Shown one piece after another: positions 1 through 11,152 of a stretch of 64,000 bases of DNA. The position numbers were made by a program, and so were the translations under genes. Position 1 is the first letter of the stretch. The number at the start of each line of letters is the position of its first letter. The notes below the pieces were generated by a model. The model was not told the DNA's origin. It saw only the letters and a list, made by a program, of their open reading frames with translations, and did no database searches. Source of the DNA: Arenimonas terrae (GTDB taxonomy: Bacteria; Pseudomonadota; Gammaproteobacteria; Xanthomonadales; Xanthomonadaceae); assembly GCF_006265115.1 (NCBI RefSeq), contig NZ_SMDR01000003.1:124001-188000 (forward strand), written 5' to 3'.

Positions 1-2175
<2,175 letters not shown>

Positions 2176-2221
2176 CTCGTTACCCCTCCGTTCGCGGCGA
2201 TGGCGAAGGCTGCGGCGCCCG

Positions 2222-3010
2222 TCAGCGCGCGATCTGCACCAGCGCCGGCGCGTGGTCGCTTGGCCGCTCCCACTCGCGCGGTTCGCGGTCGATGCTGGCG
2301 CCGACGCAGCGGGACTTCAGCGCGTCGCTGACCAGGCACAGGTCGATGCGCAGGCCGAGGTTGCGGCGGAAGCCGGCGGCGCGGTAGTCCCACCAGCTGA
2401 ACACGCCGCCGTCCTGGTGGTGCAGGCGGTAGCTGTCGTGCAGGCCGAGGTCGAGCAGGCGCTTGAGCGCCGCGCGTTCGGCGGTGGAGGTGAGGATGCT
2501 GCTGTCGTTCCAGACCGCGGGATCGTGCACGTCGCGGTCGTCGGGCGCGATGTTGAAGTCGCCCAGCACGACCAGGTTCGGGTGCTGCTTGATCTCTGCC
2601 GCCAGCCAGCCGTGCACGGCGTCGAGCCAGCGCAGTTTGTAGTCGTACTTTTCGGTGCCCACGTCCTGGCCGTTGACCACGTACAGGTCGACGATGCGCA
2701 GGTCGCCGACGGTGGCCGCCAGCACGCGTTTCTGCTCGTCGGCGAAACCCGGGATGGCCATGACGCAGCTGGCCTCGTGGATCGGCTCGCGCGCCAGGAT
2801 CGCCACGCCGTTGTAGGTCTTCTGCCCGCAGAACACGCTGCGGTAGCCCAGCGCGGCCAGCGCGTCGTCGGGGAATCGGCTGTCCTCGAGCTTGGTTTCC
2901 TGCAGCGCGACGATGTCGGGCGCGGCGGTCTTGAGCCACTGCTCCAGGTGCGGCAGGCGGACGTTGAGCGAGTTGACGTTCCAGCTGGCGATGGTGATGG
3001 GCGTGTCCAT
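2222..3010 (-). CDS. xthA: Exodeoxyribonuclease III (AP endonuclease)
   Basis: The 262-residue protein has full-length ExoIII/EEP-fold architecture. The expected motifs are in order: IASWNVNSLN near the N-terminus (metal/phosphate-binding Asn), LQETKLED (metal-binding Glu), LGDFNIAP (catalytic Asp and Asn), FSWWDYR and the C-terminal SDHAP (catalytic His). The enzyme incises DNA at abasic sites and degrades duplex DNA 3' to 5' in base-excision repair. It lies head-to-head with the cytochrome b561 gene; the 110-bp gap between them should hold both promoters. Start ATG is at 3010. xthA and exoA are both used as names for this family. Confidence 0.95.
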   Translation of the reverse strand: MDTPITIASWNVNSLNVRLPHLEQWLKTAAPDIVALQETKLEDSRFPDDALAALGYRSVFCGQKTYNGVAILAREPIHEASCVMAIPGFADEQKRVLAATVGDLRIVDLYVVNGQDVGTEKYDYKLRWLDAVHGWLAAEIKQHPNLVVLGDFNIAPDDRDVHDPAVWNDSSILTSTAERAALKRLLDLGLHDSYRLHHQDGGVFSWWDYRAAGFRRNLGLRIDLCLVSDALKSRCVGASIDREPREWERPSDHAPALVQIAR

Positions 3011-3120
3011 GGGCGAATGCTAACCGTTCCTGCCACCGCATCGAACCCTTGATCCCGGTCAAGCGCCGCGGCCGTGGCGGCGATACGCTGCAGGGGTTAC
3101 CGGCATCCCAGGAGCCATGC

Positions 3121-3660
3121 GTGACCACGACCGAATCCACCCGCTATTCCCCGGCCCAGCGCCGGTTGCACTGGCTGATGTTCGTCCTGGTGGCCGTGGC
3201 CTACCTGGCCATCGAAACCCGCGGTTGTTTCGAACGCGGCTCGCTGGCGCGCACACTGGCCGTGCAGGGCCATTTCTGGACCGGGCTGGCGGTGCTGGCC
3301 CTGGTGCTGCCGCGGATCTGGCTGCGCCTGCGCCGCGGCGCCCCGCCGATCACGCCCGCGCTGCCGGCCTGGCAGGCCTGGCCGGCGCGCCTGCTGCACC
3401 TGGCGCTGTACGCGTTCCTGCTGGTGCAGCCGGTGCTGGGCCTGATGACGGCCTGGACCGACGGCAAACAGGTCATGGTTCCGTTTACGCAAGCGGTGCT
3501 GCCCCCGCTGATGGCACCCGACCCGGACCTGGCACACCGCCTCGAGGACCTGCACGGCACCCTCGGCAGCCTGTTCTACTGGGTCATCGGCCTGCACGTC
3601 GCGGCCGCGCTCTACCACCACTTGCTGCGCCGCGACGACACCCTGGTGCGGATGCGCTGA
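3121..3660 (+). CDS. Cytochrome b561-family membrane protein
   Basis: This four-helix membrane protein has 179 residues. I chose the GTG at 3121, because a GGAG box at 3111-3114 sits six bases upstream; a longer in-frame ATG at 3049 would add a charged, unrelated N-terminus. The mature sequence starts TTTESTRYSPAQRRLHWLMF. The His residues expected to bind two b-type hemes are visible in RRLHW, the LLHLALY helix and the final IGLHVAAALYHH helix. Bacterial b561 proteins (CybB-like) shuttle electrons between quinone and periplasmic acceptors, or oxidise superoxide. The last segment is a basic cytoplasmic tail. Partner and substrate cannot be told from the sequence. Confidence 0.9.
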   Translation: MTTTESTRYSPAQRRLHWLMFVLVAVAYLAIETRGCFERGSLARTLAVQGHFWTGLAVLALVLPRIWLRLRRGAPPITPALPAWQAWPARLLHLALYAFLLVQPVLGLMTAWTDGKQVMVPFTQAVLPPLMAPDPDLAHRLEDLHGTLGSLFYWVIGLHVAAALYHHLLRRDDTLVRMR

Positions 3661-3730
3661 GCCGCGGTGGACGTCCGCACGGGCGGCCGGCATCCTTCCG
3701 GCTCGCCCGACACATCCCCGAGGACCGCCG

Positions 3731-4750
3731 ATGACCGCCTGGGTCGACCTGCGCAGCGACACCGTCACCCAGCCCACCGCAGCGATGCGCGAGGCCGGGC
3801 TGCGCGCGCCGGTCGGCGACGACGTGTTCGGCGACGACCCCAGCGTCAACTCGCTGCAGGACCGCCTTGCCGGCGACCTCGGCTTCGAGGCCGGGCTGTT
3901 CCTGCCCAGCGGCACCCAGAGCAACCTGCTGGCGCTGATGGCGCACTGCGAGCGCGGCGACGAATACCTGGTCGGCATGGACGCGCACACCTACAAGTAC
4001 GAAGGCGGCGGCGCCGCGGTGCTGGGCTCGATCCAGCCGCAGCCGATCGTGCATGCGGTGGACGGCACCCTGCCGCTGGATGCGGTGCGCGCCGCGATCA
4101 AGCCGGTGGGCGACCCGCACTTCGCCCGCACCCGCCTGCTGGCGCTGGAGAACACCTGGCACGGCCGTCCGCTGCCCCATGCCTACCTGGCCGCGGCCGG
4201 CGCGCTGGCGCGCGAACACGGCCTGGCCTACCACCTCGACGGCGCGCGGCTGTACAACGCCGCGGTCGCCGACGGCGTGCCGGCGCGGGAGATCGCGCGG
4301 CATTTCGACAGCGTGTCGGTCTGCCTGTCCAAGGGCCTGGGTGCGCCGGTCGGTTCGGTGTTGGTCGGGCCGGCGGCGCTGATCGACAAGGCGCGCCGCT
4401 GGCGCAAGGTGCTCGGCGGTGGCTGGCGCCAGGCCGGCATCCTCGCGGCGATGGCGCAGCACGCGCTCGACCACCATGTGCTGCGCCTGGCCGACGACCA
4501 CCGCCGCGCCGCGGAGCTCGCGGCGGCGCTGCGTTCGCTGCCCGGGCTGGTGGTCGAAGGCGCCTTCACCAACCTGGTCTTTGTCACCGTGCCCGCCGGC
4601 CGCGAAGCCGCGCTCGCCACGCACCTGGCCGAGGCCGGCATCCGCATCGCCGCCGGTCGCGGACCGCGCCTGCGCCTGGTCACCCACCTGGACGTGGACG
4701 ACGCCGGCCTGGCCCGCACCATCGCCGGCTTCCGCGGCTTCTTCGGCTGA
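3731..4750 (+). CDS. ltaE: Low-specificity L-threonine aldolase
   Basis: The 339-residue PLP enzyme of fold type I starts WVDLRSDTVTQPT, the LtaE/GLY1 N-terminal signature. The PLP-phosphate loop is in PSGTQSNLLALMAH, the PLP-stacking and aspartate region in YHLDGARLYN, and the Schiff-base lysine is K201 in SVCLSKGLGAPVGS. It cleaves L-threonine and L-allo-threonine to glycine and acetaldehyde. The length is normal and the ATG is unambiguous. The gene sits 70 bp after the cytochrome gene and 29 bp before the methyltransferase gene on the same strand, so co-transcription is possible, but there is no functional link to see. Confidence 0.95.
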   Translation: MTAWVDLRSDTVTQPTAAMREAGLRAPVGDDVFGDDPSVNSLQDRLAGDLGFEAGLFLPSGTQSNLLALMAHCERGDEYLVGMDAHTYKYEGGGAAVLGSIQPQPIVHAVDGTLPLDAVRAAIKPVGDPHFARTRLLALENTWHGRPLPHAYLAAAGALAREHGLAYHLDGARLYNAAVADGVPAREIARHFDSVSVCLSKGLGAPVGSVLVGPAALIDKARRWRKVLGGGWRQAGILAAMAQHALDHHVLRLADDHRRAAELAAALRSLPGLVVEGAFTNLVFVTVPAGREAALATHLAEAGIRIAAGRGPRLRLVTHLDVDDAGLARTIAGFRGFFG

Positions 4751-4779
4751 AGCGCGCGCGGGCCGGGCATAATCGCGCC

Positions 4780-5412
4780 ATGAGCCTTCCCGATTCCCAT
4801 CTCGACCTCGGCTGCGGCGAACACCCGCGCAATCCCTACGGCCGCGGCACCCTTTACGGTGTCGACATCCGCGCGCCCGAGGGCGCGGTCGCCTACGAAC
4901 ACCGCGTCGCCAACCTCGTGCTCGAGCCGATTCCCTTCGCCGACAGCAGCCTGGGCTCGGTCTCGGCCTTCGACTACCTCGAGCACGTGCCGCGCCTGTT
5001 CCCCGACGGCCGCGGCGGCACGCGCTTTCCCTTCGTGCAGCTGATGGACGAGATCTGGCGGGTGCTGGCGCCGGGCGGACGGCTCTATGCGCTGACGCCG
5101 GCCTATCCGCACCCGGAGGCTTTCGTCGACCCGACCCACGTCAACATCATCACCGATGAAAGCCACACCTATTTCTGCGGCGAGACGCCGCTGGGCCGCA
5201 TGTACGGCTTCCGCGGCCGCTTCCGGGTGATCCGCGTGCAGCGCACCGAACGCGCCAGCGCCTACAGCGCCGCGGCCGGCTCGCCGCAGAACCACGGCCC
5301 GGCCAAACGCGCGGCCCGCAGCCTGCGCCGCTGGATCCGCTTCCTGCGCGGCAAGCGCGCCCAGCTCGGCCCGGCCTGGCTGCTGTGGGAGCTGGAGGCG
5401 GTCAAACCCTGA
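4780..5412 (+). CDS. Class I SAM-dependent methyltransferase-like protein
   Basis: The 210-residue protein starts at the ATG at 4780; the same frame extends far upstream but only through the aldolase gene. Motif I (HLDLGCGEHPRN) binds SAM, GVDIRAP is the motif II acidic end, and IPFADSSLGSVSAFDYLEHVPR followed by WRVLAPGGRLY (motif III-like region) identifies the Methyltransf_11/25 type. The substrate is unknown; similar small methyltransferases occur in cell-surface glycan loci as well as in metabolism. The C-terminal third is Arg-rich (RSLRRWIRFLRGKR), which may favour membrane or nucleic-acid association. No partner is apparent among the neighbours. Confidence 0.85.
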   Translation: MSLPDSHLDLGCGEHPRNPYGRGTLYGVDIRAPEGAVAYEHRVANLVLEPIPFADSSLGSVSAFDYLEHVPRLFPDGRGGTRFPFVQLMDEIWRVLAPGGRLYALTPAYPHPEAFVDPTHVNIITDESHTYFCGETPLGRMYGFRGRFRVIRVQRTERASAYSAAAGSPQNHGPAKRAARSLRRWIRFLRGKRAQLGPAWLLWELEAVKP

Positions 5413-5516
5413 AGTCCCGGCCAGGGCCGGAGCCGTCGAAATGGCGGATCCGGCACTTGCCATGTCCTGGCTCCGGCAATATGTTAGCGCTTACGCAACA
5501 CATGCCGGAGCCTTTC

Positions 5517-6473
5517 ATGAGCTTCCTTTCCGACCAGGGCGCCCTCGCCCTCGCCAGCCGCCTCAAGGTCCTGAGCGAGCGTTCCTACGACCTGGTGGAC
5601 CAGGCCTACCGCGAACACGGCCTGGGTCTGCAGGCGCGCTGGTTCCCGCTGCTGCGCCTGCTGCAGCAGCGCGGCCCGCTGACCGTGGGCGAGATCGCCC
5701 GCGAGATCGGCCTGACCCATTCCGCCGTCAGCCAGCTGGCCAACAAGCTCAGCCGCGAAGGCTGGCTCGAGCCAGGCCGCGGCGGCGACCGCCGGCAGCG
5801 GATGCTGCAGCTCAGCGCCCGGGCGCAGGCGGAACTCAAGGCGGCGCGGCCGCTGTGGCTGGCGATGCGCAACACCGTCGAGGCGCGGCTGCAGGCGATC
5901 GGCGGCGACCTGCTGGACACGCTGTCGCGCTACGAGCAGAGCCTGGACGCCGAGCCGCTGCCGGCCGAATTCGCGCGCCGCGTGCGGCTGCAGGAGCAGG
6001 CGGCGGCGCAGGTGCGCATCGAGCGCTTCCGGCCCGAATTCCGCGAGCACTTCTATCGCCTCAACGCCGAGTGGCTGGGCAAGTACTACAAGATCGAACC
6101 CATCGACCATGCGGTGCTGTCCGAGCCGGAGAAGCACATCCTCGACCCCGGCGGCCAGATCTTCTTCGCCCTGGTCGGCGACGAGGTGGTCGGCACCTGC
6201 GCCCTGATGCCGGAATCACCCGGCGTGTACGAGCTGACCAAGATGGCGGTGACCGAAGGCCACCAGGGCCTGGGCCTGGGCCGCCGGCTGATCGAGGCAG
6301 TGATCGCCGAGTTCCGCCGCGCCGGCGGCACCGAGCTGTTCCTGGAATCCCAGCGCAAGCTGCAGGCCGCGCTGAAGCTCTACGAAAGCGTCGGCTTCGA
6401 GATGCAGCCCGGCGTCAAACCCGGCACGCACTACCAGCGGGCCGACGTCTACATGATCTACCGCGGCGGGTGA
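5517..6473 (+). CDS. MarR-type regulator fused to GNAT acetyltransferase
   Basis: I take the ATG at 5517, which has a GGAG six bases upstream at 5507-5510, giving 318 residues. Residues 1-150 form a MarR winged helix: LTVGEIAREIGLTHSAVSQLANKLSREGWL is the helix-turn-helix and GGDRRQRMLQLS the wing. Residues ~155-318 form a GNAT domain with the acetyl-CoA loop EGHQGLGLGRRL and the motif B segment ALKLYESVGF. This two-domain architecture is a known family in which the regulator carries its own acetyltransferase; substrate and target promoters are unknown. The sequence TTAGCGCTTA at 5484-5493, just upstream, is a short near-palindrome that could serve autoregulation. Gene neighbours suggest no pathway. 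Confidence 0.9.
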   Translation: MSFLSDQGALALASRLKVLSERSYDLVDQAYREHGLGLQARWFPLLRLLQQRGPLTVGEIAREIGLTHSAVSQLANKLSREGWLEPGRGGDRRQRMLQLSARAQAELKAARPLWLAMRNTVEARLQAIGGDLLDTLSRYEQSLDAEPLPAEFARRVRLQEQAAAQVRIERFRPEFREHFYRLNAEWLGKYYKIEPIDHAVLSEPEKHILDPGGQIFFALVGDEVVGTCALMPESPGVYELTKMAVTEGHQGLGLGRRLIEAVIAEFRRAGGTELFLESQRKLQAALKLYESVGFEMQPGVKPGTHYQRADVYMIYRGG

Positions 6474-6477
6474 GGCC

Positions 6478-8520
6478 TCAGGCCGCCAGGCCGTAGCTGC
6501 GCAGCAGGGCGTCGGGCTCGGGCTCGCGGCCGCGGAAGGCGACGAAACTTTCCAGGGCCGGACGCGAGCCGCCGACCGCGAGGATCTCGCGGCGGTAGCG
6601 CGCGCCGGTGGCGGCGTCGAACACGCCGGCCTCCTCGAAGGCGCTGAAGGCGTCGGCGCTGAGCACCTCGGCCCACAGGTAGCTGTAGTAGCCCGCGGAA
6701 TAACCGCCAGAGAAGATGTGGGTGAAGGCGTGCGGGCTGCGGTTCCAGGCCGGCGGCTTGAGCACCGACACCTCGTCGCGCACCTCGGCCAGCAGCTCGA
6801 GCGCGCGGGCGCCGCGGGCCGGGTCGTATTCCAGGTGCAGGCGGAAGTCGTAGAGCGCGAACTCGAGCTGGCGCACCAGGTACAGGCCGGCGTGGAAATG
6901 CCGGGCCTGCAGCATCTTGGCGTACAGGTCGTCGGGCAGGCGTTCGCCGGTCTCGTGGTGCCTGGCGAACAGGTCCAGCGCCTCGCGCTGCCAGGCGAAG
7001 TTCTCCATGAACTGGCTGGGCAACTCGACCGCGTCCCACTCGACGCCATGGATGCCGCCGACGCTGGGCCAGTCCACTTCGGTGAGCAGATGGTGGATGC
7101 CGTGGCCAAACTCGTGGAAGAGCGTGATCACGTCGTCGTGCGTCAGCAGGGCCGGCTTGCCTTCCGCCGGCGGTGCAAAGTTGCAGGTCAGGTAAGCGAC
7201 CGGCTTGAACGCCGACTCGCCGTCGTTCAGGCGCGAACGGCAGACGTCCATCCACGCGCCGCCGCGCTTGCCGGCGCGCGCGTAGTGGTCGAGATAAACA
7301 CCCGCGCGCACCGTGCCATCCGCATCCACGACATCGAAGAAGTGCACGTCCGGATGCCAGGTGTCCACGCCCGGGCGTTCGACCAGGCGCACGCCGAACA
7401 CGCGCTCGGCGACGGTGAACAGGCCCTGCATCACCGCCGGCAGTGGGAAGTAAGGCTTGAGGTCTTCCTCGCTGAAGGCGAAGCGGCGTTCGCGCAGCTT
7501 CTCCGAGCTGTAGGCGACGTCCCAGGGCTGCAGGTCGGCGATGCCGAGTTCGGCGGCGGCGAATTCGCGCAGTTCGGCCAGCTCGCGCTGCGCCACCGGC
7601 CGTGCCTTGGCGACCAGCTCGCGCAGGAAGCCCAGCACGCGCTCGGGCGTGCCGGCCATCTTGTCGGCCAGCGACACGTGGGCGCTGGAGGCGAAGTCGA
7701 GCAGCTGCGCGGCTTCGTGGCGCAGCGCGAGGATGGTTTCGATGCGCCGGCTGTTGTCGTGCGCTCCGGCGCCGGGCCCCTGGTCGGAGGCGCGGGTGTT
7801 GTAGGCGGTGTAGAGCGCTTCGCGCAGCGCGCGGGTGTCGGCGAAGGTCAGGATGGCCTGGACCACCGGGCCCTTGAGCGTGGCCAGGTGGCCTTCGAGG
7901 CCTTTTTCCTGCGCCATGGCGCGCAGCATGGCGCGCGCGGATTCGGGCAGGCCGGCCAGCTCGGCCTCGGTCACCGGCCGGGTCCAGGCGTCGGTGGCGT
8001 CGAGCACCGCTTCCTCGAATTCGGTCTCGACCTTGCTCAGCTGGTTCTGGATGTCCTTGAAGCGCGAACGCGCCGGCTCTTCCAGCGCCACGCCGGACAG
8101 GCGGAAGCCGCGCAGGCTGTCCTCGACCACGGTGCGGCGGGTGCGGTCGAGCGCGGCGAAAGCCGGCGCGTCGGCCAGCGCCTTCACGGCGGCGTACAGG
8201 CCGCGGTTCTGGCCCAGCTCGGTGCCGTGTTCGGTCAGCTTCTCCAGCGCGGCCGAATAGGCCTCGCGCAGTTCGGGCGAATCCTTCACGCCGTGCAGGT
8301 GCGAGACCGGCGCGAACGTGCGCCCGAGGCGTTCTTCCCAGCGCTCCAGCGGCGCCATCAGCGTCGCGAAGTCACGCGCGGCCGGATCGGCGGTGAGGCG
8401 GTCGACGGCGGCGCGGAAACCCGCCAGCACTTCGTCGATGGCGGGATTGACGTGCTCCGGCGCGATCGCGGAGAAGGCGGGCAGCTCACCGGCGGCGAGC
8501 AGGGGGTTGGTCTGGGTCAT
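6478..8520 (-). CDS. prlC: Oligopeptidase A (M3 family zinc metallopeptidase)
   Basis: The protein has 680 residues, normal for the family. The zinc motif HEFGHG is at residues 469-474, within TLFHEFGHGIHHLL, and the third ligand region GGIHGVEWDAVELPSQFMEN follows about 30 residues later. The N-terminal ~250 residues are the helical cap. It is a cytosolic enzyme that degrades signal peptides and short oligopeptides (OpdA/PrlC). The gene is convergent with the MarR-GNAT gene (4-bp gap) and 35 bp downstream of the aldehyde dehydrogenase gene on the same strand, so the two may share a transcript. Confidence 0.95.
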   Translation of the reverse strand: MTQTNPLLAAGELPAFSAIAPEHVNPAIDEVLAGFRAAVDRLTADPAARDFATLMAPLERWEERLGRTFAPVSHLHGVKDSPELREAYSAALEKLTEHGTELGQNRGLYAAVKALADAPAFAALDRTRRTVVEDSLRGFRLSGVALEEPARSRFKDIQNQLSKVETEFEEAVLDATDAWTRPVTEAELAGLPESARAMLRAMAQEKGLEGHLATLKGPVVQAILTFADTRALREALYTAYNTRASDQGPGAGAHDNSRRIETILALRHEAAQLLDFASSAHVSLADKMAGTPERVLGFLRELVAKARPVAQRELAELREFAAAELGIADLQPWDVAYSSEKLRERRFAFSEEDLKPYFPLPAVMQGLFTVAERVFGVRLVERPGVDTWHPDVHFFDVVDADGTVRAGVYLDHYARAGKRGGAWMDVCRSRLNDGESAFKPVAYLTCNFAPPAEGKPALLTHDDVITLFHEFGHGIHHLLTEVDWPSVGGIHGVEWDAVELPSQFMENFAWQREALDLFARHHETGERLPDDLYAKMLQARHFHAGLYLVRQLEFALYDFRLHLEYDPARGARALELLAEVRDEVSVLKPPAWNRSPHAFTHIFSGGYSAGYYSYLWAEVLSADAFSAFEEAGVFDAATGARYRREILAVGGSRPALESFVAFRGREPEPDALLRSYGLAA

Positions 8521-8555
8521 GGTCTGGAAATGGCGGCCGGAACGGCCGATTCAAG

Positions 8556-9974
8556 TCAGCGGGTCAGCAGTTTCACGACAAAATCGGCCAGCTTTCCGTA
8601 GGGCGGATCGAAGACCTTCATCCCGTTCAGGCGCGACTGGTACATCACCGACATCGGCTTGCTGAAGGTCAGGAAACCGGCGTGGCCGTGGTAGTGGCCC
8701 ATGCCGCTGGGGCCGACACCGCCGACCGGCAGGTCGTGCTGGCCGAACTGGATGATGGTGTCGTTGACGCAGACGCTGCCGGCGACGATCGAATCGAGCG
8801 TGCGCTGCAGGCGCCTGCGGTCCCGGTCGAAGGCGTAGAAGGCGAGCGGCCGGTCGCGGCCCTGGATGTAGGCGATGGCGGCGCCGTGCTCGTCGTAGGA
8901 CTTCACCGGCAGCAGCGGCCCGAAGATCTCCTCCTTCATCACCATCGCCTCATCCGGCGGATCCAGCAGCACGGTGGGCGGGATCACCTCGACGCCGGGC
9001 GGCGGCGGGTCGGTGTCGGGGCGGTGCTGCATCACCGTGACGCCGCGGTCGCGGGCGTCGTCGAGCCAGGCGCGCAGGCGCTCGGCCTGGCGGTGGTTCA
9101 CCACCGCGCTGTAGTCGGGATTGGCGGCCAGGGCAGGGTAACGGCGCTTCACGCTGGCCAGGTACGCGCGCACGAACTCGTCGCGCTGCGCGCGCGGCAC
9201 CAGCACGTAGTCGGGCGCTACGCAGGTCTGGCCGGCGTTGAAGCATTTGCCGGCGGCGATGCGTTCGGCCGCGTGTTCGATCGGATAACCCGGCGCGATC
9301 AGGGCCGGCGACTTGCCGCCCAGCTCCAGCGTCACCGGCGTCAGGTTCGGCGCGGCGGCGGCCATCACCGCCCGGCCCACCGTGGTCGAACCGGTGAACA
9401 GGAGGTGGTCGAAGGCCAGGCGGGTGAAGGCGGCGCCGACCGTCGCGTCACCCTGCACCACCACCACGCGATCGGGCGGGAAGGCTTCGCCGACCAGTCG
9501 CGCGAGCAGTTCGGACGTGCGCGGCGTGTGCTCGGACGGCTTGACCATCACGTGGTTGCCGGCGGCGATGGCATCGGCCAGCGGGATCAGGGCGAGCTGG
9601 ATCGGATAGTTCCAGGGCGCGACGATACCGACCACGCCCAGCGGCTGCTGGCGGATCTCGCCGCGCGCGGGCAGGAAGGTCAGGTTGACGCCTCGGCGCT
9701 GCGGGCGCATCCAGCGGCGCAGGTTCGCGCGCAGGTGCTTGATCTCGTCGAGCGTGGTCATCACGTCGGCGGCCAGAGTCTCGTGGCGCGAGCGGCGGCC
9801 GAAGTCGGCCGAGACCGCCTTGGTCAGCTCGTCGCGGTGGCGGCGCACGGCCTCGGCCAGGCGTTCGAGGTCGGCCATGCGCTGGGCGTAGTCCGGCGGC
9901 TGGCGGCGGTGCGCGGCGCGCAGCTGCGCGAGCAGCGGGCGCAGGTCCTGGTCGGGGTGGGCGGGCGTGTCCAT
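8556..9974 (-). CDS. Coniferyl-type aldehyde dehydrogenase
   Basis: The 472-residue ALDH-superfamily protein lacks the long N-terminal arm of classical ALDHs and matches the coniferyl aldehyde dehydrogenase/fatty ALDH-like group. GVVGIVAPWNYPIQL lines the NAD site, LELGGKSP carries the general-base Glu, and the catalytic Cys is C251 in FNAGQTCVAP. It oxidises an aldehyde to the acid with NAD(P)+. The C-terminal region (SVCVNDTIIQFGQHDLPVGG) completes the oligomerisation segment. The physiological aldehyde is not known; aromatic or long-chain substrates are both plausible. The start ATG at 9974 faces the carbonic-anhydrase-like gene across a 59-bp divergent gap. Confidence 0.9.
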   Translation of the reverse strand: MDTPAHPDQDLRPLLAQLRAAHRRQPPDYAQRMADLERLAEAVRRHRDELTKAVSADFGRRSRHETLAADVMTTLDEIKHLRANLRRWMRPQRRGVNLTFLPARGEIRQQPLGVVGIVAPWNYPIQLALIPLADAIAAGNHVMVKPSEHTPRTSELLARLVGEAFPPDRVVVVQGDATVGAAFTRLAFDHLLFTGSTTVGRAVMAAAAPNLTPVTLELGGKSPALIAPGYPIEHAAERIAAGKCFNAGQTCVAPDYVLVPRAQRDEFVRAYLASVKRRYPALAANPDYSAVVNHRQAERLRAWLDDARDRGVTVMQHRPDTDPPPPGVEVIPPTVLLDPPDEAMVMKEEIFGPLLPVKSYDEHGAAIAYIQGRDRPLAFYAFDRDRRRLQRTLDSIVAGSVCVNDTIIQFGQHDLPVGGVGPSGMGHYHGHAGFLTFSKPMSVMYQSRLNGMKVFDPPYGKLADFVVKLLTR

Positions 9975-10033
9975 GGGCCCAGTGTACGGCGATCCGGGCG
10001 TCCCGGCGCCAGGCCCGGGGGTAGAATGCCGGC

Positions 10034-10567
10034 ATGAACCTGCGACCCTTCCGGGGCATCGTCCCCACCCTCGGCGCCCGCGCCTACGTCGACCCCGCCG
10101 CCTGCGTCATCGGCGACGTGCACCTGGGCGAGGACGCCTCGATCTGGCCCGGCTGCGTGGTGCGCGGCGACGTCAACCACATCCGCATCGGCGCCCGCAC
10201 CAACGTGCAGGACGGCAGCATCGTGCACGTCACCCACGAGGGCCCGTTCACCCGTCCCGGCGGCTGGCCGACCCTGATCGGCGACGACGTCACCATCGGC
10301 CACGGCGCCATCATCCACGCCTGCACCATCGGCAATGCGGTGCTGATCGGCATGGGCGCCACCGTGCTCGACGGCGCAGTGGTGATGGACCACGGCTTCG
10401 TCGGCGCCGGCGCCGTGGTGCCGCCGGGCAAGACGGTGGAAAGTGGCGAGCTCTGGCTCGGCAATCCGGCCAAGCCCGTGCGCAGGCTCTCCGACCGCGA
10501 GATCGAGCAGCTCTACTACAGCGCCAAACATTATGTGCGCCTGAAGGACGAATACCTCGCCGGCTGA
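10034..10567 (+). CDS. Gamma-carbonic anhydrase family protein (left-handed beta-helix)
   Basis: The 177-residue hexapeptide-repeat protein shows successive [LIV]-G-x(4) turns, for example VIGDVHLGEDASIWPGCVVRG, DVTIGHGAIIHAC and LIGMGATVLDGAVVMD. The three zinc-binding His positions of the CamH/YrdA class are present: the DGSIVHV turn, TIGHGAIIHA and VVMDHGF. Family members bind metal; some have carbonic anhydrase activity and others do not, so the activity is inferred. A short C-terminal helix ends in LKDEYLAG. Start ATG 10034 is 13 residues before the first repeat, as usual. Confidence 0.9.
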   Translation: MNLRPFRGIVPTLGARAYVDPAACVIGDVHLGEDASIWPGCVVRGDVNHIRIGARTNVQDGSIVHVTHEGPFTRPGGWPTLIGDDVTIGHGAIIHACTIGNAVLIGMGATVLDGAVVMDHGFVGAGAVVPPGKTVESGELWLGNPAKPVRRLSDREIEQLYYSAKHYVRLKDEYLAG

Positions 10568-10728
10568 TTCCGCCTCCGCATCGCGGCGGCGTGAAGACAG
10601 GCGGCGGCGCGCGTTCATGTCCGCGCCCGCGCGTCATCTCCGGTAAATTTTCCGCCGCCCAGACTGGCCGCGGACGCTGTGCCGGCCGCCTGCCGGCCGC
10701 GTTCCTCCCTTCCCCCAAGGAGAACGCC

Positions 10729-11106
10729 ATGAACCGTGTGAGCCGTATCGTTTCCGTGCTGATCCTGGCCTTGCTGGCCAGCGCCGCCCAGGCCGTGCCC
10801 TCGAACAAATGGCGGCTGGAGTTCAGCGGCGCCGCCGAATCCGACGGCGAGCTGGTCTTCGCCGTGACCCCGGACGGCGGCGTGCCGACCGACGTGGTGG
10901 TCACGATCGGCCGGGCCGATGGCGAGAACGAGATCGCCGACAAGGCCACGGAGGCCTTCACCATCGCGGTGGGCCAGGACTATTACGTCGAGCGCGACGA
11001 CGGTGAGGACGTGCTGCTCAAGCGCCGCGACGGCGCGCAGCTGTTCGAGGTGCGCCTGGTGCACAACACCGTGCAGGCCGTGCGCGTGAAGTTCGACGCC
11101 GAGTAA
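10729..11106 (+). CDS. Small predicted periplasmic protein, unknown function
   Basis: The start is the ATG at 10729 with an AAGGAG box at 10717-10722; the frame is open well upstream, but no better start exists. The 125-residue product begins with a clear signal peptide (MNRVSR, then a Leu/Ile/Ala core, cleavage expected after AAQA). The mature ~100 residues are acidic and strand-rich (LEFSGAAESDGELVFAVTP, VVVTIGRADGEN). I recognise no family. It stands alone, followed by a strong GC hairpin and a convergent gene. Confidence 0.75.
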   Translation: MNRVSRIVSVLILALLASAAQAVPSNKWRLEFSGAAESDGELVFAVTPDGGVPTDVVVTIGRADGENEIADKATEAFTIAVGQDYYVERDDGEDVLLKRRDGAQLFEVRLVHNTVQAVRVKFDAE

Positions 11107-11113
11107 GCGTGCG

Positions 11114-11142
11114 GTCGCCCGGCCCCACGCGGGCCGGGCGAC
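11114..11142. terminator. GC-rich hairpin between convergent genes
   Basis: A perfect 11-bp stem (GTCGCCCGGCC with GGCCGGGCGAC) with a 7-base loop starts 8 bp after the stop of the small periplasmic gene and ends 11 bp before the stop of the convergent transglutaminase-like gene. There is no U-tract on either strand, so it is terminator-like rather than a classical intrinsic terminator. Confidence 0.5.
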
Positions 11143-11152
11143 GTCGCTGCGC

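Noticed and set aside
3049-3120. Upstream start for cytochrome b561
   Set aside because: The extra 24 residues are charged and unlike family members; GTG 3121 has a good Shine-Dalgarno.
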